Assembly (NCBI GenBank): GCA_937928195.1
Contig: CALEYZ010000159.1
Location: 1-25,208 of the forward strand
Reading direction: 5' to 3'
DNA from: an uncultured Limnohabitans sp.
GTDB taxonomy: Bacteria > Pseudomonadota > Gammaproteobacteria > Burkholderiales > Burkholderiaceae_C
Length of the DNA: 25,208 nt
The notes beneath the pieces are model-generated. The model was not told where the DNA came from and did not search any database. It was given only the letters and a program-made list of their open reading frames with translations. The position numbers and the translations under genes are program-made. Shown piece after piece: positions 7,726 to 16,376 of this stretch; positions within the stretch are counted from its first letter, which is position 1, and each line of letters starts with the position of its first letter.

Positions 7726-8774
7726 AGACAGCGTCTTCGATGGCCACTTTGAGTGTGCGCAACTTGCAAACCACCTTGGTTCAAAAAAGTGGTCGCATGA
7801 CCTTGGTGCGGGGCATTGATTTTGATGTCATGCCAGGTGAAACTTTGGCCTTGGTGGGCGAATCGGGCAGCGGCAAATCGCTCACCGCGCTCAGCATCAT
7901 GCGCTTGCTGGCACGCAATGCGCAGTGGGACTGCCAGGGCGAGGTCTGGTTTCGAGAAGGCCCACACAGCAGCGGGGGCGGCGCTAGCGACAGTGCGCCT
8001 GCGCAGAACCTTCTGAACTTGGCAGAACCAGACATGCGAACGTTGCGTGGCCATCAGGTGGCCATGATTTTTCAAGAACCCATGACTTGCCTGAACCCTG
8101 TTATGACTGTAGGCCAACAGATTTCAGAGTCTGTGCGCTTGCATTTGGGACTCGATCAAGCGGCCGCCAATGCGCGCGCGCTGCGCGCACTGGAACAGGT
8201 TGAAATTCCAGCTGCGCATCAACGCTTTCATGAATACCCGCATCAACTTTCAGGCGGCATGCGCCAACGCGTCATGATTGCCATGGCCATGGTCTGCGAA
8301 CCCCGTCTGTTGATTGCGGACGAACCCACCACTGCGTTGGACGTGACCATTCAGGCACAAATTCTGAACCTGATGGCACGACTTCAAAAAGATACCGGCA
8401 TGGCCATGTTGTTCATCACACACAACCTGGGTGTGGTGGCGCACCATGCAGCACGCGTGGCGGTGATGTATGCAGGTCAGATTGTGGAACACGGCAAGGT
8501 CGGAGAAGTCTTTGCCACACCCCAACACCCTTACACCCGCGGTTTGCTGGCATGCCTGCCCGGCAGAGCAAGGCAACTTGCCAAAATCAGTGGACAAGCC
8601 GTGGCCTTGCAAGACATTCCAGGTCAAGCCCCTTCCATGGCAGAGACACGCGACGCCTGCAGCTTTGCACCACGGTGCAATGCCTGCCAAACGCCTTGCT
8701 TGGCAACACAGCCTGCGTGGCGCGGCAGCGCCGAGCATGCGGCCTTGTGCCATTTTGATTTCAACGCCACATGA
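7722..8774 (+). CDS. ABC transporter ATP-binding protein, DppD/OppD type
   Basis: The 350-residue protein has Walker A GESGSGKS at 46-53, the Q-loop in MIFQEP near 117, the signature LSGGM at 176-180, Walker B LLIADEP near 196-202 and the switch histidine at 234 (FITHN). After the ATPase core comes the oligopeptide-type C-terminal domain with HPYTRGLLACLPG and a Cys-containing tail (CSFAPRCNACQTPC), which in related DppD proteins can bind an iron-sulfur cluster. The start is ATG 7722, with an AAGGAAG ribosome site and an ATGA overlap with the permease. The reading frame is open further upstream but that part is a shadow of the permease gene. An inserted Gly/Ser-rich loop (about 79-95) is present before the Q-loop. 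Confidence 0.92.
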   Translation: MKTASSMATLSVRNLQTTLVQKSGRMTLVRGIDFDVMPGETLALVGESGSGKSLTALSIMRLLARNAQWDCQGEVWFREGPHSSGGGASDSAPAQNLLNLAEPDMRTLRGHQVAMIFQEPMTCLNPVMTVGQQISESVRLHLGLDQAAANARALRALEQVEIPAAHQRFHEYPHQLSGGMRQRVMIAMAMVCEPRLLIADEPTTALDVTIQAQILNLMARLQKDTGMAMLFITHNLGVVAHHAARVAVMYAGQIVEHGKVGEVFATPQHPYTRGLLACLPGRARQLAKISGQAVALQDIPGQAPSMAETRDACSFAPRCNACQTPCLATQPAWRGSAEHAALCHFDFNAT

Positions 8775-9733
8775 CCTCACAAGTGCACTCCCCCATCCTG
8801 CTCAAACTTGAAAACTTGAGCGTGGAATTTGGCAAAGGTGATCAGCGCGTGCGTGCTGTGGCAGATGTTGGCCTGCAGATTCGTGCAGGACAAACGCTGG
8901 GCTTGGTGGGTGAATCAGGCTCTGGCAAAAGCACTTTGGGCCGTGCCATTTTGAACTTGGTCCCAGTCAAACAAGGCAAGGTCAGTTTTGACGGCCAAGA
9001 AATACAAGGCCTGTCTGCATCGGCCATGCGGCCCTTGCGTCGGCAAATGCAAATGGTGTTTCAAGACCCCAGCTTGAATCCACGACAACGTGCTGGCGAC
9101 ATGCTGAACGAAGTGCTCGACACGCACCAACTGCACACAGGGGCGCAGCGTCAAGCACGCATTCAAGAATTGCTGACCCTGGTGGGCCTGAAGCCTGAAC
9201 ACGCGTCACGCTTCCCGCACGAATTTTCGGGTGGCCAAAAGCAACGCCTTGGCATTGCGCGCGCCTTGGCCACAGAGTCCAAGTTCATCGTGGCCGACGA
9301 GCCCCTGTCCGCTTTGGACATGTCGATACAAGCCCAAATTGTGAACTTGCTGATTCGCTTGAAATCACAATTGGGCCTGACCCTTCTGTTCATCTCGCAC
9401 GACCTGGATGTGGTGGAGTATTTGTGCGATCACGTGGTGGTGATGTACTTGGGCCGCGTCATGGAAACAGCGCCGGCGGCCGAGCTCTTTGCCAAGTCAC
9501 GACATCCCTACACGCAAGCATTGTTGGCCGCTGCGCCCATTCCAGACCCCAGCCAACCCGCACCAGTTGTGGTGTTGCAGGGTGAGCCACCCAGTCCGCT
9601 GAACCCACCCTCGGGCTGTGTGTTCAGAACACGTTGCCCGCATGCGCAAGCGCAATGCGCAGTGCACATTCCAGAACTCCACACGGTTGGCCTTGACCAT
9701 GCAGTCGCATGCAGTCGCTTGGACGATCTTTAA
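8771..9733 (+). CDS. ABC transporter ATP-binding protein, DppF/OppF type
   Basis: The 320-residue protein has Walker A GESGSGKS at 47-54, the DppF-type block RRQMQMVFQDPSLNPRQ, the signature FSGGQKQR, Walker B FIVADEPLSALD and switch histidine FISHD. The C-terminal oligopeptide domain is present (HPYTQALLAAAPIPDP, then GCVFRTRCPHA). It forms the ATPase heterodimer with the preceding gene product and drives import through the two permeases. Its start overlaps the DppD-type gene as ATGA (8771-8774). With the binding protein, permeases and this gene, the importer is complete. Confidence 0.93.
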   Translation: MTSQVHSPILLKLENLSVEFGKGDQRVRAVADVGLQIRAGQTLGLVGESGSGKSTLGRAILNLVPVKQGKVSFDGQEIQGLSASAMRPLRRQMQMVFQDPSLNPRQRAGDMLNEVLDTHQLHTGAQRQARIQELLTLVGLKPEHASRFPHEFSGGQKQRLGIARALATESKFIVADEPLSALDMSIQAQIVNLLIRLKSQLGLTLLFISHDLDVVEYLCDHVVVMYLGRVMETAPAAELFAKSRHPYTQALLAAAPIPDPSQPAPVVVLQGEPPSPLNPPSGCVFRTRCPHAQAQCAVHIPELHTVGLDHAVACSRLDDL

Positions 9734-9745
9734 ACCCATCACACC

Positions 9746-11011
9746 ATGCAACTCAACGCCACTTACAAAGGTTTCCCTGGCCACTGGGCCCCCATCGATC
9801 TCAAAGCGGTGGGTGCGCAGCAGTGGAACATTCTGAAAGGTGATTTGCCCTTTCCCTTGGCCGTGATTCGCCAATCAGCCCTGCTGCACAACCTGCAATG
9901 GATGCAAAATTTTTGCAATGAGCGTGACCTTGACATTGCCCCTCACGGCAAAACCACCATGTCGCCTGAGCTGTACCACCTGCAGTTGGACGCTGGCGCA
10001 TGGGGCATCAGCTTTGCCACGGTGTTTCAAGCCAGCATGGGCGCACGCCATGGCGTCAAGCGCATCATCATTGCCAACCAGGTGTACCAAGCACCCGACT
10101 TAGACGCTTTGGCCGGGCTGCTGAGTTCCTACCCCGACTTGCGCGTCTACTTCTTGATTGACTCTGCCGCGCAACTCGAAGCCATCACCCAGTGGCGCAT
10201 GCACAGCCCATCGAAGGCAGATTTCACCGTGCTGATCGAGCTGGGCATTGAAGGGCAACGCACGGGTTGCCGTGACCATGCCCAAGCCCTTGATTTGGCC
10301 AGACGCATCAAGGCCACGGCACACCTGCAACTGTGCGGCATTGAAACCTATGAAGGCGCTTTGGCCACCTGCAACCATGCCCATGATGAAACGCATGTTG
10401 CCGCGTTGATGGCGCGTGTTCAACAACTGGCCGTGGCGTGCGAAGCTGAAGACTTGTTTGAACATGATGAGGTCATGTTGACTGCCGGTGGGTCCGCCAT
10501 CTTTGATTTGGTGGCCAAAAACCTCAAGCCACATTTGAAGCGTCCGGCACGCGGCATTTTGCGCTCGGGTTGCTACCTGACGCACGACCATGTGCAATAC
10601 CGAAAAATGTTGCAATGTGTGGGCGAACGCTTGAACTTGCGCGAAACACTGAAGCCTGCTTTGGAAGTGATTGCCAGTGTGCAGTCTTGTCCAGAGCCAG
10701 GTTTGGCCCTGCTCACCATGGGCAAACGGGATGTGTCCTACGACTTGGATTTGCCAGTGGCCCTGTGGCGCGCAACATTGGGCGATGCCCAAACCCGTGG
10801 CGTGCCTGCCCACTGGCAGCTGACCGCCTTGAACGACCAGCATGCCTACCTTCGCTACGACGCCTCGGCGCCCCTCAATGAGCAGCCGCAATTGGGCCAG
10901 TTGGTGGGCTGCGGCATTTCACACCCCTGCACCACCTTTGACAAATGGCGCTGGATGCCCGTGATCGACGATCAGTTCAAAGTTGTCAGCGCCATCTCTG
11001 TGAATTTCTAA
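9746..11011 (+). CDS. D-serine dehydratase-like PLP enzyme (amino acid deaminase, alanine racemase fold)
   Basis: The 421-residue protein belongs to the fold-type III PLP enzymes that include eukaryotic-type D-serine dehydratase and D-threonine aldolase. The PLP lysine is expected at Lys69 in APHGKTTMSPEL. The C-terminal domain carries His393-x-Cys395 in GISHPCTTFDKW, the His/Cys pair used for zinc in the D-serine dehydratase branch (aldolases use His/Asp). It should therefore release ammonia and a keto acid from a D-hydroxyamino acid by way of an enamine, in the cytoplasm. It lies 12 bases after the ATPase gene and before the regulator, with an N-acyl-D-amino-acid deacylase further down, which supports a D-amino-acid substrate. 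No clear ribosome site precedes ATG 9746. D-threonine or other D-amino acids remain possible substrates. Confidence 0.85.
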   Translation: MQLNATYKGFPGHWAPIDLKAVGAQQWNILKGDLPFPLAVIRQSALLHNLQWMQNFCNERDLDIAPHGKTTMSPELYHLQLDAGAWGISFATVFQASMGARHGVKRIIIANQVYQAPDLDALAGLLSSYPDLRVYFLIDSAAQLEAITQWRMHSPSKADFTVLIELGIEGQRTGCRDHAQALDLARRIKATAHLQLCGIETYEGALATCNHAHDETHVAALMARVQQLAVACEAEDLFEHDEVMLTAGGSAIFDLVAKNLKPHLKRPARGILRSGCYLTHDHVQYRKMLQCVGERLNLRETLKPALEVIASVQSCPEPGLALLTMGKRDVSYDLDLPVALWRATLGDAQTRGVPAHWQLTALNDQHAYLRYDASAPLNEQPQLGQLVGCGISHPCTTFDKWRWMPVIDDQFKVVSAISVNF

Positions 11012-11015
11012 AGTC

Positions 11016-11927
11016 ATGAATGCGACGGCTTCCTCTCTGCTCAAACGCCTGAAAAGCAAGGCCAGTGCTTTACCGCGCGCACAGCAACAAGTCATTGCCG
11101 TGATTTTGCAAGATCCCGAGCAAGCACTGTCAATGAGCGTTGACGCATTGGCGGCGCAAGCACAAGTGTCCATGCCCACCATCATGCGCACCGCTCGGCA
11201 GTTTGGTTTTGAGGGTGTTCGTGAATTCAAATTGGCACTGGCCCAAGATTTAGGACGCACATCGTCCGTACACCGGGCGGTCAGTCTGAACGACGATTGT
11301 GCGGAGATCATTCAAAAAATTCTAGGCAGTACGGCAGCATCAATCACAGCGTTGCAGCATCAACTGAACCCTCACACCCTCAACGAAGCGGCAGAACTCA
11401 TTGCAAAAGCTGCGCGCATTGACTGCTATTCCGTTGGCACCACCTCGGCCTTCATGGCCGATGATTTGCAAGGACGTCTTTTCCGTTTAGGCAAACCCGC
11501 ACACGCCATTCACGACGCACACAAACAATTGATTTCTGCCGCATCTTTGGGAGCGCAAGGCGTTGCAGTGGCCATTTCACATGTGGGTCGCATGCCCTTC
11601 CTGCTGGAGTCGGTCACGTTTGCACGCGCGCAAGGTGCCAAGGTGATTGCCATCACCCAGCCTCACACGCCCTTGGCAGAAATGGCCGATGTCGTGATTG
11701 ATGTCATGGTGCCGCCCGATGCCGTTATGCGCGTTGGCACTGAAGCCTACATTGCGCACCTGCTGGTGATTGAGCTGTTGATGATTTTGGTTCTACAGAA
11801 GTTAGGGCCCAACGCCATTCAACTTCAAACGCAGTACCGCGAGGTCTTGCAACAGCATGGACAAGATGTCGATCAACATCCTTGGATTCATTGGGCTTGG
11901 CCTAACCCTGAAAAAGAAACCACTTGA
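11016..11927 (+). CDS. MurR/RpiR family transcriptional regulator
   Basis: The 303-residue protein has the RpiR layout: an N-terminal helix-turn-helix domain (about 1-77) with the recognition region VSMPTIMRTARQFGFEGVRE, and a C-terminal SIS domain (about 120-260) with IDCYSVGTTSAFMADDLQ and GVAVAISHVGRMPF. SIS domains usually sense phosphosugars, so an effector from this pathway is not obvious. Position inside the operon, between the deaminase and the deacylase, points to local control, probably repression at the palindrome at 4284-4316. It starts four bases after the deaminase stop and ends in a TGATG junction with the deacylase. Confidence 0.9.
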   Translation: MNATASSLLKRLKSKASALPRAQQQVIAVILQDPEQALSMSVDALAAQAQVSMPTIMRTARQFGFEGVREFKLALAQDLGRTSSVHRAVSLNDDCAEIIQKILGSTAASITALQHQLNPHTLNEAAELIAKAARIDCYSVGTTSAFMADDLQGRLFRLGKPAHAIHDAHKQLISAASLGAQGVAVAISHVGRMPFLLESVTFARAQGAKVIAITQPHTPLAEMADVVIDVMVPPDAVMRVGTEAYIAHLLVIELLMILVLQKLGPNAIQLQTQYREVLQQHGQDVDQHPWIHWAWPNPEKETT

Positions 11928-13387
11928 TGCAACACGCCAACGAAGCCCTTTCTGCTCGCACACGCCTGCTTCAAAATGCCAGCCTGATCGATGGCACGGG
12001 CGCGCCAGCGAAGATCAGTGACATTTTGATTCAAGGCGATCGCATCGCCAAGATTGCCGATCACATGGATGCTGCCAGCAGTGGCGCCCACGACATCCTG
12101 AACTGTGAGGGTCTCACCGTCAGCCCAGGTTTCATTGATGTGCACACCCACGACGATGCGCAGGTTTTGCGCGACCCGCAGATGCTTGCCAAAATTTCGC
12201 AAGGTGTCACCACAGTCATCACGGGCAATTGCGGGCTCTCGCTGGTGCCTTGGGTCACACAGCACCCCATTTCACCGCTGGACCTGTTGCACACCACCGA
12301 GTTCAAATACCCCAGCTTGAACGCCTATGCCAAGGCCATCGAAGCAGCCAAGCCATCTGTCAATGTCGCTGCGCTGATTGGACACACCACCCTGCGTGCA
12401 GCCAACATGACGGACTTGAATCAAGCTGCCACTGAAGCTGAAATCACAGCAATGGCAGCCCATCTGGCACGCGCCATGCAAGATGGTGCCTTGGGCCTTT
12501 CATCGGGTTTGTTTTACCAACCGGCTGCTGCGGCCGATGCTGAAGAAATGAAAGCGCTGACGCGTGTGGTTGGACAGCATGGCGGGGTGTATGTGACGCA
12601 CATGCGCTCGGAGATGGACAGCATCATTGAAGCCATGCACGAAGCGGCCGACACGGCCAAAGCGGGACGAACACCTTGGATTTTGTCGCACCACAAATGC
12701 GCTGGCCCTAAAAACTGGGGCCGCACCATCGAGACCTTGGCCTTGTTAGACCGGATGGCCAAGACGCAAGAAGTGGGGCTGGATGCTTACCCCTACAACG
12801 CCGGCTCCACCCTGCTGCGCACTGACTTGGTCGACGGTGTGATCCAAATTTTGATCACTCGTAGCGACCCTCACCCTGAAATGGTCGGCCGTTATTTGGC
12901 AGACATTGCAACGCAATGGGGTTTGAGCCAGCAAGACGCTTGTCTCAAATTGATGCCCGGTGGCGCCTGTTATTTTCAAATGGACGAAGCGGATGTGAGA
13001 CGTGTGTTGCAACATCCACTGACCATGATTGGCTCCGACGGTTTGCCACACGATGAGCGCCCTCACCCACGTTTGTGGGGCGCTTTTGCGCGCGTGCTGG
13101 GCCATTACACAAGAGACGAAAAACTCTTCAGTTTGCCGCAAGCCATTCACAAGATGACAGGGCTTTCTGCAAAAAGATTCGGATTGAAACAAAGAGGTCT
13201 GATTCAGGAAGGTGCATTCGCGGATTTGGTTTTATTTGATGCGGCGCGCATTGCCGACAAAGCAAGCTTTGATAAACCGCTTCAAATGTGCGAGGGCATC
13301 TACAAAGTGATGATCAATGGCGAATGGTCGTTTGAAAATGGCAAACCTACCTCATATGGTTCAGGTCAGTTTTTGAAGAGAAATTAG
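11927..13387 (+). CDS. N-acyl-D-amino-acid deacylase (D-aminoacylase, amidohydrolase superfamily)
   Basis: The 486-residue protein matches D-aminoacylases of the amidohydrolase superfamily. Metal-site and catalytic residues are visible: His73-x-His75 in DVHTHDD, Cys102 in GNCGLS (the bridging cysteine of this subfamily), His225 in VTHMRSE, His255 in SHHKCAGP and Asp371 in GSDGLPHDE. It removes the acyl group from N-acyl-D-amino acids, giving the free D-amino acid that the upstream PLP enzyme could deaminate. The start is ATG 11927 in a TGATG overlap with the regulator stop; a TTG three bases earlier is less likely. It is the last gene of the operon and ends one base before the end of the convergent metallophosphoesterase gene, with no clear terminator between them. 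Some relatives act on D-glutamate or D-aspartate derivatives only. Confidence 0.9.
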   Translation: MQHANEALSARTRLLQNASLIDGTGAPAKISDILIQGDRIAKIADHMDAASSGAHDILNCEGLTVSPGFIDVHTHDDAQVLRDPQMLAKISQGVTTVITGNCGLSLVPWVTQHPISPLDLLHTTEFKYPSLNAYAKAIEAAKPSVNVAALIGHTTLRAANMTDLNQAATEAEITAMAAHLARAMQDGALGLSSGLFYQPAAAADAEEMKALTRVVGQHGGVYVTHMRSEMDSIIEAMHEAADTAKAGRTPWILSHHKCAGPKNWGRTIETLALLDRMAKTQEVGLDAYPYNAGSTLLRTDLVDGVIQILITRSDPHPEMVGRYLADIATQWGLSQQDACLKLMPGGACYFQMDEADVRRVLQHPLTMIGSDGLPHDERPHPRLWGAFARVLGHYTRDEKLFSLPQAIHKMTGLSAKRFGLKQRGLIQEGAFADLVLFDAARIADKASFDKPLQMCEGIYKVMINGEWSFENGKPTSYGSGQFLKRN

Positions 13388-13388
13388 G

Positions 13389-14852
13389 CTACCAAGCCGC
13401 ATCTACTTGTCTATTTTTACGCGTCATCGTTTCTTGTGAAGGCAGCCATGAGCGGACGTATTCAACACCCATTTGCGCCGGTGTGACTTTAATTCGCAAG
13501 TGCCCCGAACTGCTCTGAATTTCACCTGAGTTGTAGTGATAGTCTTTGGCCAAACTGGCACCACTGCTGAAATTTTTAGCACTGGGTTGTGGCACAGCTT
13601 GATAAACAATGCCATCCAACTCTTGCTTGGCATACAAGTGGTCATGACCATGAAAAACAGCTTTGACTTTATTTTTCACTAGCAAAGCATGAATGGGCAA
13701 CTCCCACCCTGGCCTGTGAGTACTGAAACCAAAGCTGCCATCTAAATTTTTACCTCCCCACTCAAAAAATGGCGCAGCTTCAACACCGCCGCGCATCTGA
13801 CCGTCCAAACCGCCAACCAAGTTGTGAATAAAAATCATTTTGTGCTTAGCTTGGCTTTCAGCCAATGTCTTACCGAGCCATTGGTATTGCCTGTCACCCA
13901 AAGTAAGATTCCAGCCATCTTTGCTGGACTGCGAAGGACTGTTCCAATACGGATCGAGCACCACAAACAACGCATCACCCCACTGCCATGCGTACCAAGA
14001 TGCCCGGTCACCTGTCAGTCCATCTTTCAAGGAGTCGCCTAAATAAAAACCATCGGGCTTAGGATTGGCAAAATACGTTTGTCGTGCAGACGTTGTCCAG
14101 ACAGGCAAGCTGTTGGTGGCGCCATTGAGCAACCAGCCCAGTTCACCATCGTGGTTGCCATTCACCAAAAACAGAGGCACTGAATGCGTGATCAACCCGA
14201 AGTTATTTCTCTCGTACGCATAGCGCTGATTGACGACACTGGGATTGGCAGCGGTCTGCAACGTGGCTGTGAGTGGTTCACTGTATTTCTCAGTCATGAA
14301 GGTGTCACCCAAATCAATGTGAAAATCGGGTTGATCCTGCAAAACATTGGCCAAAGTTTGTTTGTAAACCGCAAGGTCTGAATTCTCATCTAAATGCGAG
14401 TCTGCTTGCAAAGTCACTGTGAAAGTTGCCCCAGACGGCTTTGCTGTATTGAAACTGTAAACCGACGACATCAATGCACCCGAGGTCGTTTGCAATGTCA
14501 GCTTGTAGTTGTATCGCGTGTTGGGCTTTAAATTTGTCAGCAGAATTTCTTTGGGAACATTGGGAGTAATCATTCCGGCCGCCTGCTGCAGGTCTTGCAT
14601 TGCCAAGTTAGATTGATAGGCCACACTGACTGACCCAGACCTTGGCGTCAGCACGAGCATTTTGATGCTTGTGTCTGTGGGTGCTGCCAACAGAATATTT
14701 CCTTCGAATACCTGCGTGGCATCTGGGACTGGTAACGTATTCACGGAAGTTGGAACGACACTGATGGTTTCTGGTGCAACTCCGCCGCCACCGCCACAAC
14801 CCGCGCAGACAGCGGCTACTATGAACAATGTGGAAAATTTCACAGATTGCAT
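13389..14852 (-). CDS. Lipoprotein metallophosphoesterase with purple-acid-phosphatase-like N-terminal domain (second copy)
   Basis: The 487-residue protein has a signal peptide ending in CAGC with Cys19 followed by a glycine run, so it is probably a lipoprotein, although the -3 residue (Cys) is atypical. Residues about 50-138 look like the fibronectin-III-like domain of purple acid phosphatases (LTNLKPNTRYNYKLTL). The metallophosphoesterase motifs follow: Asp151-x-His153, GD at 182-183, GNHD at 232-235, His343 (here HN instead of HH), and GHDH at 402-405. It should hydrolyse a phosphate ester outside the cytoplasm; the substrate is unknown. It is a paralog of the preceding gene. ATG 14852 is preferred; a TTG at 14861 has a nearer AAGG site and would add three residues. 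It is the last gene of the operon. Confidence 0.85.
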   Translation of the reverse strand: MQSVKFSTLFIVAAVCAGCGGGGGVAPETISVVPTSVNTLPVPDATQVFEGNILLAAPTDTSIKMLVLTPRSGSVSVAYQSNLAMQDLQQAAGMITPNVPKEILLTNLKPNTRYNYKLTLQTTSGALMSSVYSFNTAKPSGATFTVTLQADSHLDENSDLAVYKQTLANVLQDQPDFHIDLGDTFMTEKYSEPLTATLQTAANPSVVNQRYAYERNNFGLITHSVPLFLVNGNHDGELGWLLNGATNSLPVWTTSARQTYFANPKPDGFYLGDSLKDGLTGDRASWYAWQWGDALFVVLDPYWNSPSQSSKDGWNLTLGDRQYQWLGKTLAESQAKHKMIFIHNLVGGLDGQMRGGVEAAPFFEWGGKNLDGSFGFSTHRPGWELPIHALLVKNKVKAVFHGHDHLYAKQELDGIVYQAVPQPSAKNFSSGASLAKDYHYNSGEIQSSSGHLRIKVTPAQMGVEYVRSWLPSQETMTRKNRQVDAAW

Positions 14853-14867
14853 GATGATCAAATCACC

Positions 14868-16376
14868 TTAAGGTAATGTGTATGAAAAAGCCACTTCACC
14901 ATGAACCTTGCCAGGTCCCTCATCTTTTTGCAGGTAGGTTCTGACGTAATCCACTTTGACTTGATTGGGGTTCACACTCACACGCGTATAGCCTGTGTTT
15001 GGAAACTTGTCTCCAGACAGGTAGGCGTCTGCATTCCAAAGGGTGTAGTTGGGGTCGGCTGGTTGTGACAAGGTTTGATAGGTCACACCATCGAGCTTTT
15101 GTCGAACCCAAATGTGATCGTGCCCTTGAAAGAAAATACTGACTTTGTTCGCAGCCATGAGTTGATGAATGGGGGTCGTCCAACTGGGGCGCTGCGTTGC
15201 AAAGTCAATTTGACCGTTTTGACTCTCTCCCCCCCACTCCCACAACTTGGCCAACTCAATGCCACCACGACCTGTCCCCATGACATGGTGTGCAAAGACA
15301 AACTTGAACTTGGCTTTGCTCTGCTCCAGGGTGCGTTTGAGCCAGTTATATTGCGCATCACCATGGGTCACATCCCACATGCTGAGCCGCTTGGTGGTTC
15401 CACCGAATTGGTTGTCAACCGCAACCGGGGATTCCCAGTAGGGATCAATCACCACAAACAAAGCATCGCCCCACGTCCAGGCGAAATAATTTCGCAACAA
15501 GCCAACAAATGGAATTTGCTCTGTATTGCCTGAATAAAAAGCATTGGGTGCAGGTTGCGCATAAAGTGAATTTCTAGCGTTTTGTGCCCATACGGCGACG
15601 TTGTTGGGGGTCCCATTCAACAAATACCGTGCCGCTTGCTCATGATTGCCATTGACCAAAAACAGCGGTGAAGTTCGGCCGATCAAGTTCAAATAAGGTC
15701 TTTGCAATGTGTAACGCTCGCGAACTTGATCAGCCGTGATGGTGTCGGGATTCAGGGTGTCCACACTGAAGTCGTCACCGCTCAAAATGTAAAAATCGGG
15801 TTTGTCAGCTGCAACACGCAGCAAAGTGCGTTTGTACAAATCGGTATCAAATTGGGTTTTAAGGCGCTCAGGATGAGAATCGCCTTGGATGGCAAAAACA
15901 AAAGACTGCCCAGACTGTTTGGCTGTCTGAAATTCATACTCTGGCGTTAAAACCACTTCTTTGCTGTTATTGGCTTGAAACCTCAATCGATAAAAATAGC
16001 GAGTTCCAGCTTTTAAATTGGACAACGTGAATTCCATGGGCTTGTCAATTTGCAGCAAGCCTGGCGCCATCACTTGATCGTATTGAAGGCTATTCACACC
16101 ATATTCAATGGTCACTGAACCGGCTTGATCGGTACTGTGAACATTGAAAGTAACAGCATCCGATGTAGGCGACCCCATGACCCAAGTGCCATTGAAAATT
16201 GCAGATGAAATGACTTCAGGGGGCACAGGCGTCACAACCACAGGACTGGTCACTGACGAGGATGTGAGCACATTGTCAACAAGCCCAGAGGTTGAACTGC
16301 CACCACCACAGGCGATCAATCCTGCACAGATGATCAGAGACAGAATGTAAGGCCGCCAATTTAAAATTTGATCCAT
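14868..16376 (-). CDS. Lipoprotein metallophosphoesterase with purple-acid-phosphatase-like N-terminal domain (first copy)
   Basis: The 502-residue protein has a clear lipobox (LIAC, Cys23) followed by a Gly/Ser stretch. A fibronectin-III-like domain spans about 58-152 (LSNLKAGTRYFYRLRF). The metallophosphoesterase core follows with GDSH at 165-168, SGDD at 199-202, NGNHE at 242-246, His363-His364 and QGHDH at 417-421, so a full two-metal site is expected. It is predicted to be a membrane-anchored phosphatase or phosphodiesterase on the periplasmic or outer face; the substrate is not known. It aligns along its whole length with the next gene, so the two came from duplication. The reading frame is open upstream to 16610, but the lipoprotein start is ATG 16376, which overlaps the upstream gene by 16 bases. 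Confidence 0.88.
   Translation of the reverse strand: MDQILNWRPYILSLIICAGLIACGGGSSTSGLVDNVLTSSSVTSPVVVTPVPPEVISSAIFNGTWVMGSPTSDAVTFNVHSTDQAGSVTIEYGVNSLQYDQVMAPGLLQIDKPMEFTLSNLKAGTRYFYRLRFQANNSKEVVLTPEYEFQTAKQSGQSFVFAIQGDSHPERLKTQFDTDLYKRTLLRVAADKPDFYILSGDDFSVDTLNPDTITADQVRERYTLQRPYLNLIGRTSPLFLVNGNHEQAARYLLNGTPNNVAVWAQNARNSLYAQPAPNAFYSGNTEQIPFVGLLRNYFAWTWGDALFVVIDPYWESPVAVDNQFGGTTKRLSMWDVTHGDAQYNWLKRTLEQSKAKFKFVFAHHVMGTGRGGIELAKLWEWGGESQNGQIDFATQRPSWTTPIHQLMAANKVSIFFQGHDHIWVRQKLDGVTYQTLSQPADPNYTLWNADAYLSGDKFPNTGYTRVSVNPNQVKVDYVRTYLQKDEGPGKVHGEVAFSYTLP

Noticed and set aside
10100..10891. Long open frame on the - strand inside the PLP deaminase gene
   Set aside because: It lies wholly antisense to a well-supported gene and its translation has no recognisable domain or credible start.
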